A stretch of DNA of 64,000 nt from Actinomadura oligospora ATCC 43269 (lineage in GTDB: Bacteria > Actinomycetota > Actinomycetes > Streptosporangiales > Streptosporangiaceae): contig NZ_JADG01000017.1 in assembly GCF_000518265.1 (NCBI RefSeq), positions 1 to 64,000 of the forward strand, given 5' to 3'. The position numbers and the translations under genes were made by a program. The notes below the pieces were generated by a model. It did no database searches. It saw nothing but the letters and a program-made list of their open reading frames with translations, and was not told where the DNA came from. Below, one piece after another: positions 24,257 through 33,063 of the stretch. The stretch's first letter is position 1. Each line of letters begins with the position of its first letter.

Positions 24257-24532
24257 GTGAGCAGCGCCGACACGATCGGTCTCTGGCACGGGATCCAGCG
24301 AAGCACCGAGCACGGGAGCTTCTCGGTGATGGACATCTACTCGGAATCCGACGCCTCGGTCAGGGTTCGGCTCGCAATCACCGTCGCCGGCCAGGAGTAC
24401 CTTCACACGCTCCGCGTTGGCGAGACCTTCCCCGTGCGAGACGAGACGTGGCAACTCACCGACCTGACGGGCTGGCCAAGCGAAGACGACTGGCTCGTGC
24501 TGCTGCGCCGCGTCGCGCCCGCCCCGGCATGA
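24257..24532 (+). CDS. Small protein of unknown function next to the STAND-like gene
   Basis: 91 residues, acidic, predicted all-beta. It has a C-terminal block (VGETFPVRDETWQLTDL, DWLVLLRRV) that resembles a small domain frequent in uncharacterised actinobacterial proteins. GTG start preceded by GGAGG. It lies 84 bases after the ATPase gene on the same strand and could be co-transcribed. No signal peptide or membrane segment. Function unknown. Confidence 0.7.
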   Translation: MSSADTIGLWHGIQRSTEHGSFSVMDIYSESDASVRVRLAITVAGQEYLHTLRVGETFPVRDETWQLTDLTGWPSEDDWLVLLRRVAPAPA

Positions 24533-24662
24533 GACCGTCACGCCCCGATCCTGCTGACGACAGCCATCACCGCCCGGCTCCTTGCCCTTACTCAGCAAGA
24601 CGAACTTCACGGCCACCACCTTCGGCAGATCAGCAGACCGACCTCCAGGCCCGGCTTGATGC

Positions 24663-25010
24663 TCAGTGGCTCATCAGGTAACGCGCGAGGATGACATCGC
24701 CGATGGGGCGGGCTTCCGCCAGGGTCATCCGGTTGCCCGGGTGGTGTTGGAAGGTGCCTGCTCCGACGAAGCGTGGGGCGGTGGTGTCGCCGACGAAGAA
24801 CGGGGCGATCACGAGCTGGAGTTCGTCGGCGAGGCCGGCGGTGAGGAACTGGGTGTGGACGGTTCCGCCGCCCTCGACCATGAGGCGCTTCACGCCGCGG
24901 GAGGCCAGATCGTGGGGAATCGTGGTCACCTGAGCAGGGTCGCCGGCGTCGACGACGGTGGCGACCTCGCCGCGTGCGGTGAAGGTGACCTTGATCGGGC
25001 TTTCCGGCAG
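24663..25010 (-). pseudogene. Truncated RibD-like reductase (C-terminal part only)
   Basis: The frame encodes about 115 residues matching the C-terminal half of RibD/dihydrofolate-reductase-like proteins: LPESPIKVTFTARG, then VKRLMVEGGGTVHTQFL, ADELQLVIAPFFVG and a short end. The N-terminal half with the catalytic start (usually a VxxSxDG-type motif) is missing. A stop codon interrupts the frame upstream near 25045 and no matching N-terminus is found nearby. It is a remnant; it might still be translated from an internal GTG at 24929. Confidence 0.7.
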
Positions 25011-25315
25011 ACCGCGACCAGGTCCACGCCTGCCTCGCTCCCCTGGTCAAGGAACACATCGCGAACCTCTGCCAGCCCGCGCGAAGTACCCCCGCCATCG
25101 CAGACGCCAACTCGGCGGGCGCCACCACGTGCGGGGCCCTTGAACCAGCTGTCGCGAGAAGCCCGGCCAGCCCTCGCCGCTCGTCGTGCTCCCGTGAACC
25201 CGACACGCCTGACGACAACTGACGAGAGAGCCGAAAGCCCCGCACAGCCCCGGGTCGAAAGCCAGGTGCAACCAAAGTCGGCGGTGCTTCTTCGATCGGA
25301 TCAGAGGAGCGTCGA
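25011..25315. other. Unassigned stretch beside the RibD remnant
   Basis: I see no intact gene. The loss of the RibD N-terminus at its left edge marks it as a rearranged segment. Several frames stay open only because of high GC content. Confidence 0.45.
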
Positions 25316-26500
25316 TCAACGCTGACGTGTTGCTCCGCGAGTCTGGTGGCGTTGCCAGTTGGCGATGTTCATGAGGTCGATGCTTGTTGCCGACGCGTCG
25401 ATGTCGGTGTTGGTGAGCTCCCTGATGCGGCGGAGGCGGTAGCGGACGCTCTGGCTGTGGATCCGGAGGCGCTTGGCGGTCTCGGCCGCGTTGCCGCCGC
25501 ATTCGAGGAAGGTCGTGAGGGTTTCCAGGAGCGGAGTGGCGCGAGTCGGGGGTTGCTGGAGGAGCGAGCCCAGGTGGCGTACGGCCGCGGGGGCCACGAG
25601 GTCTTCGGCGGCCGACATGGCCAGGAGCGAGACGTGGTCGATGCAGTAGGTGACCTGGCGTGACGGCAGGATGCCGTCGCCGATGAGGTCGATGGCCCGG
25701 ACGGCCCATCGGAGTGAGTCGGCTCCCTGGGTGACGGCGACCGAGGGGCCGACGGCCGCGATCCGATGGGCGGTGAACTGGGCCAGGTTCCGGTCGGCGG
25801 CCGGGCCCTCGAGGTCAGGGACGATGAGGTACGGGACAGGGGCGTCCCAGTCCGCCAGGATCTCGGGGGGCAGGATGCTGGGGCGGAACCGTGACTCGGG
25901 GGAGAGAGCGACCACGCCGATCGACCGGGGCGGGCGCCACCCGGCGGAGCCGGCGTAACGGTTGACCAGTTCGGGGTCGGGGTGCGGGGTCGCGATCAGG
26001 ATGTCGCGCAGCCGGGCGCGATAGTGGTCGCGGTTGGCGCTGATACGGCCTTCCTGGCGGGCGTACCCCTGGGCGGCGGCGTCCGCGGCCGTGGCCACCA
26101 GACTGAACAGGATGTCGGTCAGGGAGGCGAGGGTCTCGTGGGACCAGCCGAAGCGGTAGGCGTCCTTGATGAACCGGCGGCAGGTGACCTGGCTGCCGAC
26201 CCGCAGCGCGGTCTGCGCGAGTTCGAGGCCGTGGCCGCGGACGGCGTCCTCGGCTCCGAGATCGGTGTAGAGGGCGCTCAGCCTCGTCCAGTCGGGCCGT
26301 TCCTGCCCCAGGGAGTCGATGAAGCAGGCGGCGGTCCCGGTGATCGTGCGCTGGAGGATCTGCCGGTAGTCGCCGTTGTCCATCGCCTGGGCGTACTCCA
26401 GCACGTGCGTCCGGACCTCGTGTTCGATCTCGCGGACCGCGTCGGCGACGTGAGGCCGCAGCGAGTCCTTCAGTGAGCCGTCGAGCAGCGGCGCGGACAC
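25316..26500 (-). CDS. PucR/CdaR family transcriptional regulator
   Basis: 394 residues. The C-terminal PucR-type HTH is clear (LLETLTTFLECGGNAAETAKRL, HSQSVRYRLRRIRELT). The central part contains a GGDEF-like degenerate region typical of these regulators, and the N-terminal 150 residues are helical. It starts with GTG. It lies downstream of the secreted-protein gene on the same strand, 187 bases away. Regulators of this type often control nitrogen, purine or secondary pathways; its target is not evident. Confidence 0.88.
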   Translation of the reverse strand: MSAPLLDGSLKDSLRPHVADAVREIEHEVRTHVLEYAQAMDNGDYRQILQRTITGTAACFIDSLGQERPDWTRLSALYTDLGAEDAVRGHGLELAQTALRVGSQVTCRRFIKDAYRFGWSHETLASLTDILFSLVATAADAAAQGYARQEGRISANRDHYRARLRDILIATPHPDPELVNRYAGSAGWRPPRSIGVVALSPESRFRPSILPPEILADWDAPVPYLIVPDLEGPAADRNLAQFTAHRIAAVGPSVAVTQGADSLRWAVRAIDLIGDGILPSRQVTYCIDHVSLLAMSAAEDLVAPAAVRHLGSLLQQPPTRATPLLETLTTFLECGGNAAETAKRLRIHSQSVRYRLRRIRELTNTDIDASATSIDLMNIANWQRHQTRGATRQR

Positions 26501-26687
26501 GGTTCCCCCAATGCGTGGAGCCCGGCCTCACGGCGAGGACCGGGATGACCGAGGATCAACCGATCGTCAGAGCTCAGGGAGGCGACGCCCTCACGAGGCC
26601 GCGGTGCGTGTGAGCGATCGGCTGCTGTGGGAATGAGGTCCGGCGGACCCAGCGGAGATGGTCCTTGCGCCCGCCGGACGAGGGAGG

Positions 26688-27437
26688 CTAGGCCAGCTTC
26701 GCCGCTTCACGGGCGGTGATGTTGCCGAGCTGGTAGTTCTTGATCTGAAGGTAGGTGTCGAAGGCGACGGAGTTGTTGCCGCTTCCGCTCGGGATACCCG
26801 CGTACGAGTTCACGACGGGGTTCATCATTCCCCACAGGCCGCAGCCTGAGGCCCCCGGCACGGAGAAGGTCGAGTCGGAGACCGTCGCGTGGATGACGGG
26901 CCGACCACTGATCACCTGCAGCCCGAGGCCGGAGACGACGGGGCGGATGACGATCGGGTCGCCGTCGGTGCCGATGTAGCAGCCACCGCCGAGCATCCAG
27001 TTGGAGACGTGCACCTTCACCGGGATCGCGCTCGGCAGCAACCCCTTCATCTGGATCGGGCCGGCGCCCTCGATCTGGGTGGAGAACGTGAAGACGCCGC
27101 CGGACCGGACGACGGAGTGATCGGCGATCGCGCTGCTGGCGCCGAAGGGACCGGTGATGGTGACGATCTTGCCGTCCAGGACACCGACGGCGATGTCGAT
27201 CGTGATCGACCCGGGGTCCTGGCTGACGCTGCCGAACTTGACCTTGCCGCCGTCCAGGGTGATCGCCACGCAGTTCCACAGCAGCTTCACGGCGCCCGAG
27301 GGAAGAGCGGGGCAGTGGGCGAAGTCGTTCGGACTCGGAGTGAACGAGGAGGCGTCGGCGTTGGCGGCCGACGGTGTGACGAGCACGGCGCTCGCGGTGG
27401 CGACGACGGCGAGTCCGGCACGACGGAAGATCTTCAT
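26688..27437 (-). CDS. Secreted protein of unknown function
   Basis: 249 residues with a clear signal peptide (MKIFRRAGLAVVATASAVLV, cleavage after SAANA). The mature part is rich in Gly, Ser, Val and Ile and appears all-beta, with four or five Cys that may form disulfides outside the cell. It resembles the large group of uncharacterised exported proteins of actinomycetes. GGAGGAACGCCCCC precedes the ATG. The upstream region carries an inverted repeat at 27568-27584. Confidence 0.8.
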   Translation of the reverse strand: MKIFRRAGLAVVATASAVLVTPSAANADASSFTPSPNDFAHCPALPSGAVKLLWNCVAITLDGGKVKFGSVSQDPGSITIDIAVGVLDGKIVTITGPFGASSAIADHSVVRSGGVFTFSTQIEGAGPIQMKGLLPSAIPVKVHVSNWMLGGGCYIGTDGDPIVIRPVVSGLGLQVISGRPVIHATVSDSTFSVPGASGCGLWGMMNPVVNSYAGIPSGSGNNSVAFDTYLQIKNYQLGNITAREAAKLA

Positions 27438-27567
27438 GGGGGCGTTCCTCCGGCTGGGGGGCCACCTCCTGCCCGGCGTTCCGGGGGAGATCGCGCCAGG
27501 CTAACGAGCGCGTGCCCGTGTCAGACAGCCCACGAAGCCACAGGTTGACCCATCGCTCTGTCATAGA

Positions 27568-27584
27568 TGTGACAATTCTTCACA
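27568..27584. promoter_or_regulatory. TGTGA-N7-TCACA inverted repeat
   Basis: TGTGACAATTCTTCACA lies 131 bases before the secreted-protein gene. The arms match CRP-family half-sites, but the spacer is seven bases, not the usual six. A related GTCAC-N5-GTGAC occurs at 28465-28479 between the peptidase and membrane-protein genes. Confidence 0.4.
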
Positions 27585-27617
27585 TTCTTGGTCTGGAGTG
27601 GGTGTGAGGTCAGGCCC

Positions 27618-28406
27618 TTACGGGTCGGCGATATGGCGGACGGCATCGGCGTACCGTCGGACGGACCGCGCCGAGAGCGCCCCATCCGGAAGCTCGACCA
27701 CGAACGCGCTGCCGGGCACGAGCGTGTTCTCCCAGCCCGTGATGCTCCCCGGATAGTCGGTCAGGGCGCGCAGCGGAAGCCCCACATCGCGGGCGAAACG
27801 CTGTTCGACGTCCCTCGGCCCTTCCGAGTCGTCGACCACGGCCATGTTCTGGTGGAACCAGATGCCCACAGTGGGACGGATCCGCCGGATGAGATCGACC
27901 GCCGACCTGGACTCCGGCTCCGACAGCGGCCCCGGCCCGGAGTACTCGACGGAACCGAGCGCGTCCAAGGGACGCCACCCGGCGGGGAAATTGCGGTTGA
28001 GGTCGACGCCGCGCGCATTGCCCCGCGTTCGCGCCGCCATCCCGTCCGGGTTGAGCACCGGGACCACCCACAGGTCCGCGCGCGCCGGCCCCGGCCCCGC
28101 GGCCAGAGCCTCCGCCACCGGCGCCCCGGCCGGCTCGTCCCCGTGGACGCACCCCACGACCAGCACCCGCTGCGCCGCACTCGGATTCCCCACCTCGACC
28201 GCCGAGATCGGACGCCCCCGCACCGACCGGCCCAACGTAACCACTCGGCGCACCGTCGCCTCACCCGGCGTCGCCCCCGGACGGACCCGGTCTCGCACCG
28301 ATGACCAGTCCCCTTCACCGGACACGCCACAGGCCGCCAAGGAGATCGCACCAGCGGCAAGGAGCAGCCCAGGCCCGCACCGGACCACCGCCTGCCCACC
28401 CAGCAT
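27618..28406 (-). CDS. M14 family zinc carboxypeptidase, lipoprotein
   Basis: 262 residues. The signal peptide ends in a lipobox (SLAAC), so it is likely membrane-anchored outside the cell. Zinc ligands are His and Glu in VHGDEPAG and His in IWFHQN; the catalytic Glu is in FVVELPDG. NPDG and GVDLNRNFP are the M14 substrate-pocket motifs. The short length and motif spacing are closest to murein peptide amidase-type enzymes, which trim cell-wall peptides. It is divergent from the membrane-protein gene at 28601. Confidence 0.88.
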   Translation of the reverse strand: MLGGQAVVRCGPGLLLAAGAISLAACGVSGEGDWSSVRDRVRPGATPGEATVRRVVTLGRSVRGRPISAVEVGNPSAAQRVLVVGCVHGDEPAGAPVAEALAAGPGPARADLWVVPVLNPDGMAARTRGNARGVDLNRNFPAGWRPLDALGSVEYSGPGPLSEPESRSAVDLIRRIRPTVGIWFHQNMAVVDDSEGPRDVEQRFARDVGLPLRALTDYPGSITGWENTLVPGSAFVVELPDGALSARSVRRYADAVRHIADP

Positions 28407-28600
28407 GATCCACCCCCAGGCACACTTTCGAGCAATCTGGGGGAATTAACTCCTAACTACCCAAGTCACACACAGTGACACATCAAGCTCATGGCGTGTC
28501 CGGGGAGCATCTCCAGCAGCGGACCGTGCGCGGTGTGATGCCCGATCCTGGCCAGGGATTGAGGGTTCTGGCGGAGGTCATCGCCCGCCACACTGCCTCC

Positions 28601-29605
28601 ATGAGGCTTCTGCCCCTGAAGGCTCTGTGGGTGTTCGCGGCGGTCGAGTACCTGTACGGCATCTGGCAACTGCTGCTTTTCACCCTCATCGGGCTCCCCT
28701 GGATCGAGAATCCTCCGTATGGGATCTGGCAGCAGTTCCAGGAGCCGCTGTTCGGGTTCGAGCGTGTCCTGACCGATCCGGTCGCCAACGTGCTTCCCGA
28801 CAAGTGGTCCCAAGCCGCGTGGCTGGCTCCCGGCCTCGCCGCTGTGGGAGTCGCGCTGGTCGTCCACCGGCTCGCGGCCGGCGGTCTGCCGGTCGTGCGC
28901 CGCCCCGTCGTGCGAACGATCCAGGTCGTTCTCGCGGCCCTGGCCGTGCTGTTCTGCTACGCGGTCTTCCAGATGAGCTACGACCCCGCCACCCTGGTCG
29001 AGCGTTCTCCGTTCACCCCGGCCCTTGTCAGCGTCGCGACCATCGTCCTCATCATGGTCGTCGGCAACATGTTCGTCCGTCGCCCAGTGCGTCTGGGCAC
29101 GGGTGCCAGCATCAGCTATCCGGTGCTGGCCTGCCTGCCGTTCCTGAGGTTCGTTCTGGCGCTCGTCCCGCTCGCTCTGTGGGTGCACTGGGTGCGGAAC
29201 ACCTCGTCCTGGGACACCAGCTTCGCCAAGATCCTGCTCTGGCTCTTCCTCGCCTCGTTCGCGGGTGGTCTCCTGGGCAACGTCGGCCGCGTCGCCGTCC
29301 GCCAACTGCGTCTGACGTGGTTGAACCACTACGGCGCCGTCGCGCCCGTCACCGTCGAGGGCCACAGCTGGGGCACCGAATCGCGCGGCGGCATGATCTT
29401 CTGGGGCACCGGCTGGTACATGTGGCGCGTCCACAGCCCCGTCTGCCACGTCACCGTCACCGGCGTCCACCCGCAGAACGATCGGCGCTTCGCCACCGTG
29501 ATCACCTTCCAGCCGGCCGCCGTCCCCCGCCTCGGCACGACCTTCCTCCTCCGCTTCCACCCCGCCGACCCCGGCTTCAACGACGTCTCCGTCGCCCACC
29601 GGTGA
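28601..29605 (+). CDS. Membrane protein of unknown function
   Basis: 334 residues with about six hydrophobic segments, then a C-terminal soluble part (GHSWGTESRGGMIFWGTGW onward) that ends in a beta-rich region. No family recognised. The ATG at 28601 begins just before the first membrane helix (RLLPLKALWVFAAVEYLYG). Longer in-frame starts at 28475 and 28538 cannot be excluded, as no strong ribosome site decides between them. Confidence 0.75.
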   Translation: MRLLPLKALWVFAAVEYLYGIWQLLLFTLIGLPWIENPPYGIWQQFQEPLFGFERVLTDPVANVLPDKWSQAAWLAPGLAAVGVALVVHRLAAGGLPVVRRPVVRTIQVVLAALAVLFCYAVFQMSYDPATLVERSPFTPALVSVATIVLIMVVGNMFVRRPVRLGTGASISYPVLACLPFLRFVLALVPLALWVHWVRNTSSWDTSFAKILLWLFLASFAGGLLGNVGRVAVRQLRLTWLNHYGAVAPVTVEGHSWGTESRGGMIFWGTGWYMWRVHSPVCHVTVTGVHPQNDRRFATVITFQPAAVPRLGTTFLLRFHPADPGFNDVSVAHR

Positions 29606-29892
29606 CCGTGACCAGAACCGCCCCGTGGACTGCCCGGGGACGGTGCGCAAGATCGACCACGAAACTCATGGGGCCCTCCCCGCTTCCATCAGCGTGCACT
29701 GCCTCATGAGCTTCGGCCCGCTCCTCGTCCTGGCCTGGCGCGCGGTCCGAAGGGACGAACATTCCAGGTGACCCGAACGGTCGGTCGCCGCCCTGCCAGG
29801 CGCAGGCCCACGTTGTCGCCTTCGGGACCGGCGAGCACCTGGAACACCGGAGCCTCCGCGTCGCATTTGGCGGCGGAAGTAGGGTTCGGGGC

Positions 29893-32223
29893 GTGACGAG
29901 GTGGCGGCGGAGCTCTGGTGTCGGCGCGCTCGCTCACACTTTGCGGCCGCGGCGGCGGGACGTGCTTTCGGCGGTGGCTGTTGGCTTGGCGCAGTTGGTC
30001 GTGTGGGCCGTCCCTGGGGTGGTGTCGGCGCTCGGGCTGGCCCTTGACCTTGGGGTTGCGGGCTTTGCCGACGGGGGCGCGAAGGGCGTGGTCGCGGGGC
30101 TCGGTACGGGTGTCGCCGCTGGAGCGCTCGGTGTGCGGAGGGTCGCGCCTGTGTGGGCTCTTGGGGGCGCACAGGCCGCAGCGTTTCTGGGCGTCAGCGC
30201 TGGTGGTGCCGCCGTGGTGTGGCCGTTCGTCCTGGTGGTCGTGCTGTACTCGCTGGCCGTGCACCGCACGGCTGGGCTCGCTGCCGTCGGGGCCGTCGCG
30301 ACGTCGCTTCTGGCGGTCGTGGCCGCCGTCGTTGCGGGAGCGGCGCCCCGAACCGCGGCGGGGGTGGGGCTGCTGACGGCAGGCGGGACGGCGATCCTCT
30401 GGGTTCTGGGGAGGTCGCGGCGGCGCAGGCGGGCAGACAGGGCAGCGCTCGCTGCCTACCGTGCCGGGACTTCTGTGGTGCCGCGGTTCGCTGCCGAGGC
30501 CGAACGCGAGCGGCTGATGGCCGAGTTGCACGACGTGGCGGCGCACCGGCTCACGGGAATCGTGGTGTCGGCGGCCGCAGCATCCCGCCTCGCCGATGGA
30601 GAGTTGGCGGCGGAGGCCACTCGTCATGCCGCGAGCGCGGCGCGGCAGGCGGTGGCGGAGCTGGACCGCCTCATCGAGGCGGCTGGAACGGTCACTCTCG
30701 ACGACATCGACGCGCTGGTCGCCGAACACACGGGCGTCGACTACCAGCGGACGGTCGCCGACGCGCCGCCGGACGTCGTCGCCGTGGCCCATAGGGTGGT
30801 ACGCGAGGCACTGACGAACGCGGTCAGATATGCCTCCGGCGCTCGACGCGCCAGGGTCGAGGCAAGCGCCACGACGCTCAGCGTCACGGTCAGCGATACG
30901 GGCGGTCCTCCTGCAGCGCCCGGCCTCGGCACGGGGCATGGTCTTGACGGGCTCCGCTCTGCCACACGTGCCCTCGGCGGTTCGTTCGCCGCAGGTCCCG
31001 ACGGTGTCGGCTGGACGGTGCACGCCGAGTTTCCGCTTGCCGCCGCGCCCGCATCTGAAGGCGTTCGGGAGCACGACGCGCTCTCGGCTTCCTCGCAGCG
31101 CGGGACGGGGCGGTCGCGTGTTGGCGCCCTTGTGGCCTTCCTGAACGGGCCCGTTGGGTGGCGGGGTCCGGGTGCGCTGGACGCGGTGCTGGTCGTGCTG
31201 GCGGTCGCGCTGTCGCTCGGTGCCACTCTGCCGCCGGGGGATGATCCGGATTCCTTCTCCTCGCCTCGTCTCGGTGTTCCGCTGGCGTTGCTGTTCACCG
31301 CGCACGCGTTTCCGCTCTGGTGGCGGAGGCATGCGCCGCGCGGCGCGCTGACGATCGCGCTCGCGACGCTTCTGGTGTGGTTGGGGCTCGACTTGGCCGA
31401 CTGGCCGGGTCCGCCTCTCAGCGACGTGTTCCTCTGGTACTGGTGGGTCGAACTGGCGCTGGTCTACGCGGTCGCCGCCTTCCAGCCAGGCCATCGGACC
31501 TGGTCAGCGCCCCTGGTCGTCGCGGCCGTGGGCGGGGCGGCCCTCGCCAGTGGCGACGGCATCACCGGGAACCGTGCGGGTGCCGGGGCGATCATCGCCA
31601 CGGCGCTCGCGATCCCCTGTCTGGCGGTCTGGGCACTCGGCGTCCACACGGCCGCACGCCGGAAGCGGCAGGACGCAGCCACCGCCCGGGACCGCGATCG
31701 GCTCGAGCGGGAGATTTCCGCGGCAGCCGCGGCCGAGCGCCTTCGGGTCGCTGACGGATTGCGTCGGACGGCACGACGGCACACGCAGAACGTGGCCGAC
31801 GAAGCCGACGCCGGACGTCTCGGCGCGGTTCTCGCCGAGGCCAAAGCAGGACTGGCCGCACTTCGGAAACTGCTCGCCGACCTGCGGACACAAGACGACG
31901 GCAGTGATCCGCCGCCCACCGTCGACGGCATCGCCGCCCTGGCGGCCCGGCGTGGCACCGCCATCCGGTTCGTCGGCGAGCGCAGGCCACTGCCACCGGC
32001 CCTGGAGGTCGCGACGTACCAGCTGGCCCGAGAGCTGCTCGCCGAAGGCGACGGTGTCACGGTCACGTTCTCCGGACGAGGTGTCGCGGTGTCCGGACGG
32101 GCGCCCGACGGCCCCGCCGCCGAGCGACGTCTGCGCGCGCTGACGGACGCCTGCGGCGGTACGCTGACGATCGCCGACGACCGCGCGGCACGGGGATGGC
32201 TGCCGGAGGTGTCCCGCCCTTGA
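29893..32223 (+). CDS. Double sensor histidine kinase: intact module fused to a decayed one
   Basis: 776 residues in two tandem modules. Module 1 (1-390) has about five membrane segments, a HisKA_3 H-box (ERLMAELHDVAAHRLTG, His213) and an ATPase domain with REALTNAVRYAS and GTGHGLDGLRSATRALGG. Module 2 (420-776) repeats the plan: membrane segments, then a coiled-coil dimerisation helix (ERLRVADGLRRTARRH) lacking the phospho-accepting His. Its ATPase-like domain lacks the N and G boxes. It is followed at once by a NarL-type response regulator. The second half may act as an inactive regulatory partner. Confidence 0.85.
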   Translation: MTRWRRSSGVGALAHTLRPRRRDVLSAVAVGLAQLVVWAVPGVVSALGLALDLGVAGFADGGAKGVVAGLGTGVAAGALGVRRVAPVWALGGAQAAAFLGVSAGGAAVVWPFVLVVVLYSLAVHRTAGLAAVGAVATSLLAVVAAVVAGAAPRTAAGVGLLTAGGTAILWVLGRSRRRRRADRAALAAYRAGTSVVPRFAAEAERERLMAELHDVAAHRLTGIVVSAAAASRLADGELAAEATRHAASAARQAVAELDRLIEAAGTVTLDDIDALVAEHTGVDYQRTVADAPPDVVAVAHRVVREALTNAVRYASGARRARVEASATTLSVTVSDTGGPPAAPGLGTGHGLDGLRSATRALGGSFAAGPDGVGWTVHAEFPLAAAPASEGVREHDALSASSQRGTGRSRVGALVAFLNGPVGWRGPGALDAVLVVLAVALSLGATLPPGDDPDSFSSPRLGVPLALLFTAHAFPLWWRRHAPRGALTIALATLLVWLGLDLADWPGPPLSDVFLWYWWVELALVYAVAAFQPGHRTWSAPLVVAAVGGAALASGDGITGNRAGAGAIIATALAIPCLAVWALGVHTAARRKRQDAATARDRDRLEREISAAAAAERLRVADGLRRTARRHTQNVADEADAGRLGAVLAEAKAGLAALRKLLADLRTQDDGSDPPPTVDGIAALAARRGTAIRFVGERRPLPPALEVATYQLARELLAEGDGVTVTFSGRGVAVSGRAPDGPAAERRLRALTDACGGTLTIADDRAARGWLPEVSRP

Positions 32224-32272
32224 CCGAGACGACCGGTGCCGACTTCCCGGCCGTGACCGTCGTGGTGGTGTC

Positions 32273-32926
32273 GTGATCCGGGTGGTGGTCGCTGACGACC
32301 AGGCCGTCGTCCGTGCGGGAATCGCCGCGATGGTCGGCGCCGAACCCGACATGACCGTGGTCGGGCAGGCGGGCGACAGCGAGACGGCCGTGGCCCTCGC
32401 CGCCTCGCTCCGTCCGGACGTGGCGCTCATGGACATCCGCATGCCCGGCGCGGGCGGGCTCGCCGCGACCACCAGGATCACCGCCGAGGTCCCCTCGACC
32501 CGCGTGGTCGTCCTGACGACGTTCGACCTGGACGAGTACGTGTTCGCCGCCCTGCGCGCGGGCGCGGCGGGGTTCCTGCTGAAGGACGCCGATCCGGAAC
32601 GGGTGATCGACGCGGTCCGGCTCGCGGCGCGCGGCGACGCGCTGCTCGATCCGGCCGTGACCGGACGGCTGATCGGCCGGTTCGCGGGCGGCCCCGGCCC
32701 GGCCGAGGCCGAACGGCTCGCGTCGCTCACCCCCCGCGAGACGGAGGTGCTCCGCCGGGTGGCGCGCGGCCTGACGAACGTGGAGGTGGCCGCCGAGCTC
32801 GGCATCAGCGCGTCGACGGTGAAGGACCACGTCGCGGCGGTGCTGGGGAAGCTCGCCGTCCGCGACCGGGTCCAGGCGACGATCTTCGCCTACGAGAGCG
32901 GCCTCATCCGTCCCGGCATCCGCTGA
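32273..32926 (+). CDS. NarL/FixJ-type response regulator
   Basis: 217 residues. The receiver has the acidic pair (VVADDQ), the phospho-acceptor Asp in VALMDIRMP, Thr in VVLTTF and Lys in GFLLKDA. The C-terminal LuxR HTH reads LTPRETEVLRRVARG then NVEVAAELGISASTVKDHV. It starts with GTG 50 bases after the double kinase, its obvious partner. Likely targets are nearby, such as the hydrolase gene that follows. Confidence 0.95.
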   Translation: MIRVVVADDQAVVRAGIAAMVGAEPDMTVVGQAGDSETAVALAASLRPDVALMDIRMPGAGGLAATTRITAEVPSTRVVVLTTFDLDEYVFAALRAGAAGFLLKDADPERVIDAVRLAARGDALLDPAVTGRLIGRFAGGPGPAEAERLASLTPRETEVLRRVARGLTNVEVAAELGISASTVKDHVAAVLGKLAVRDRVQATIFAYESGLIRPGIR

Positions 32927-33063
32927 CGCGCACCGGCACCGGTGACGGGTCGCGCATCCGCCGGACGGCGGGGTGACACCCCCCGTGCCGCGGGGATCCG
33001 GGCTCCTGGAGTTGGGTCCGAGGTATCGGGATCGGGGCGTTTCTCGCTCCTAGCGTGATCCGC

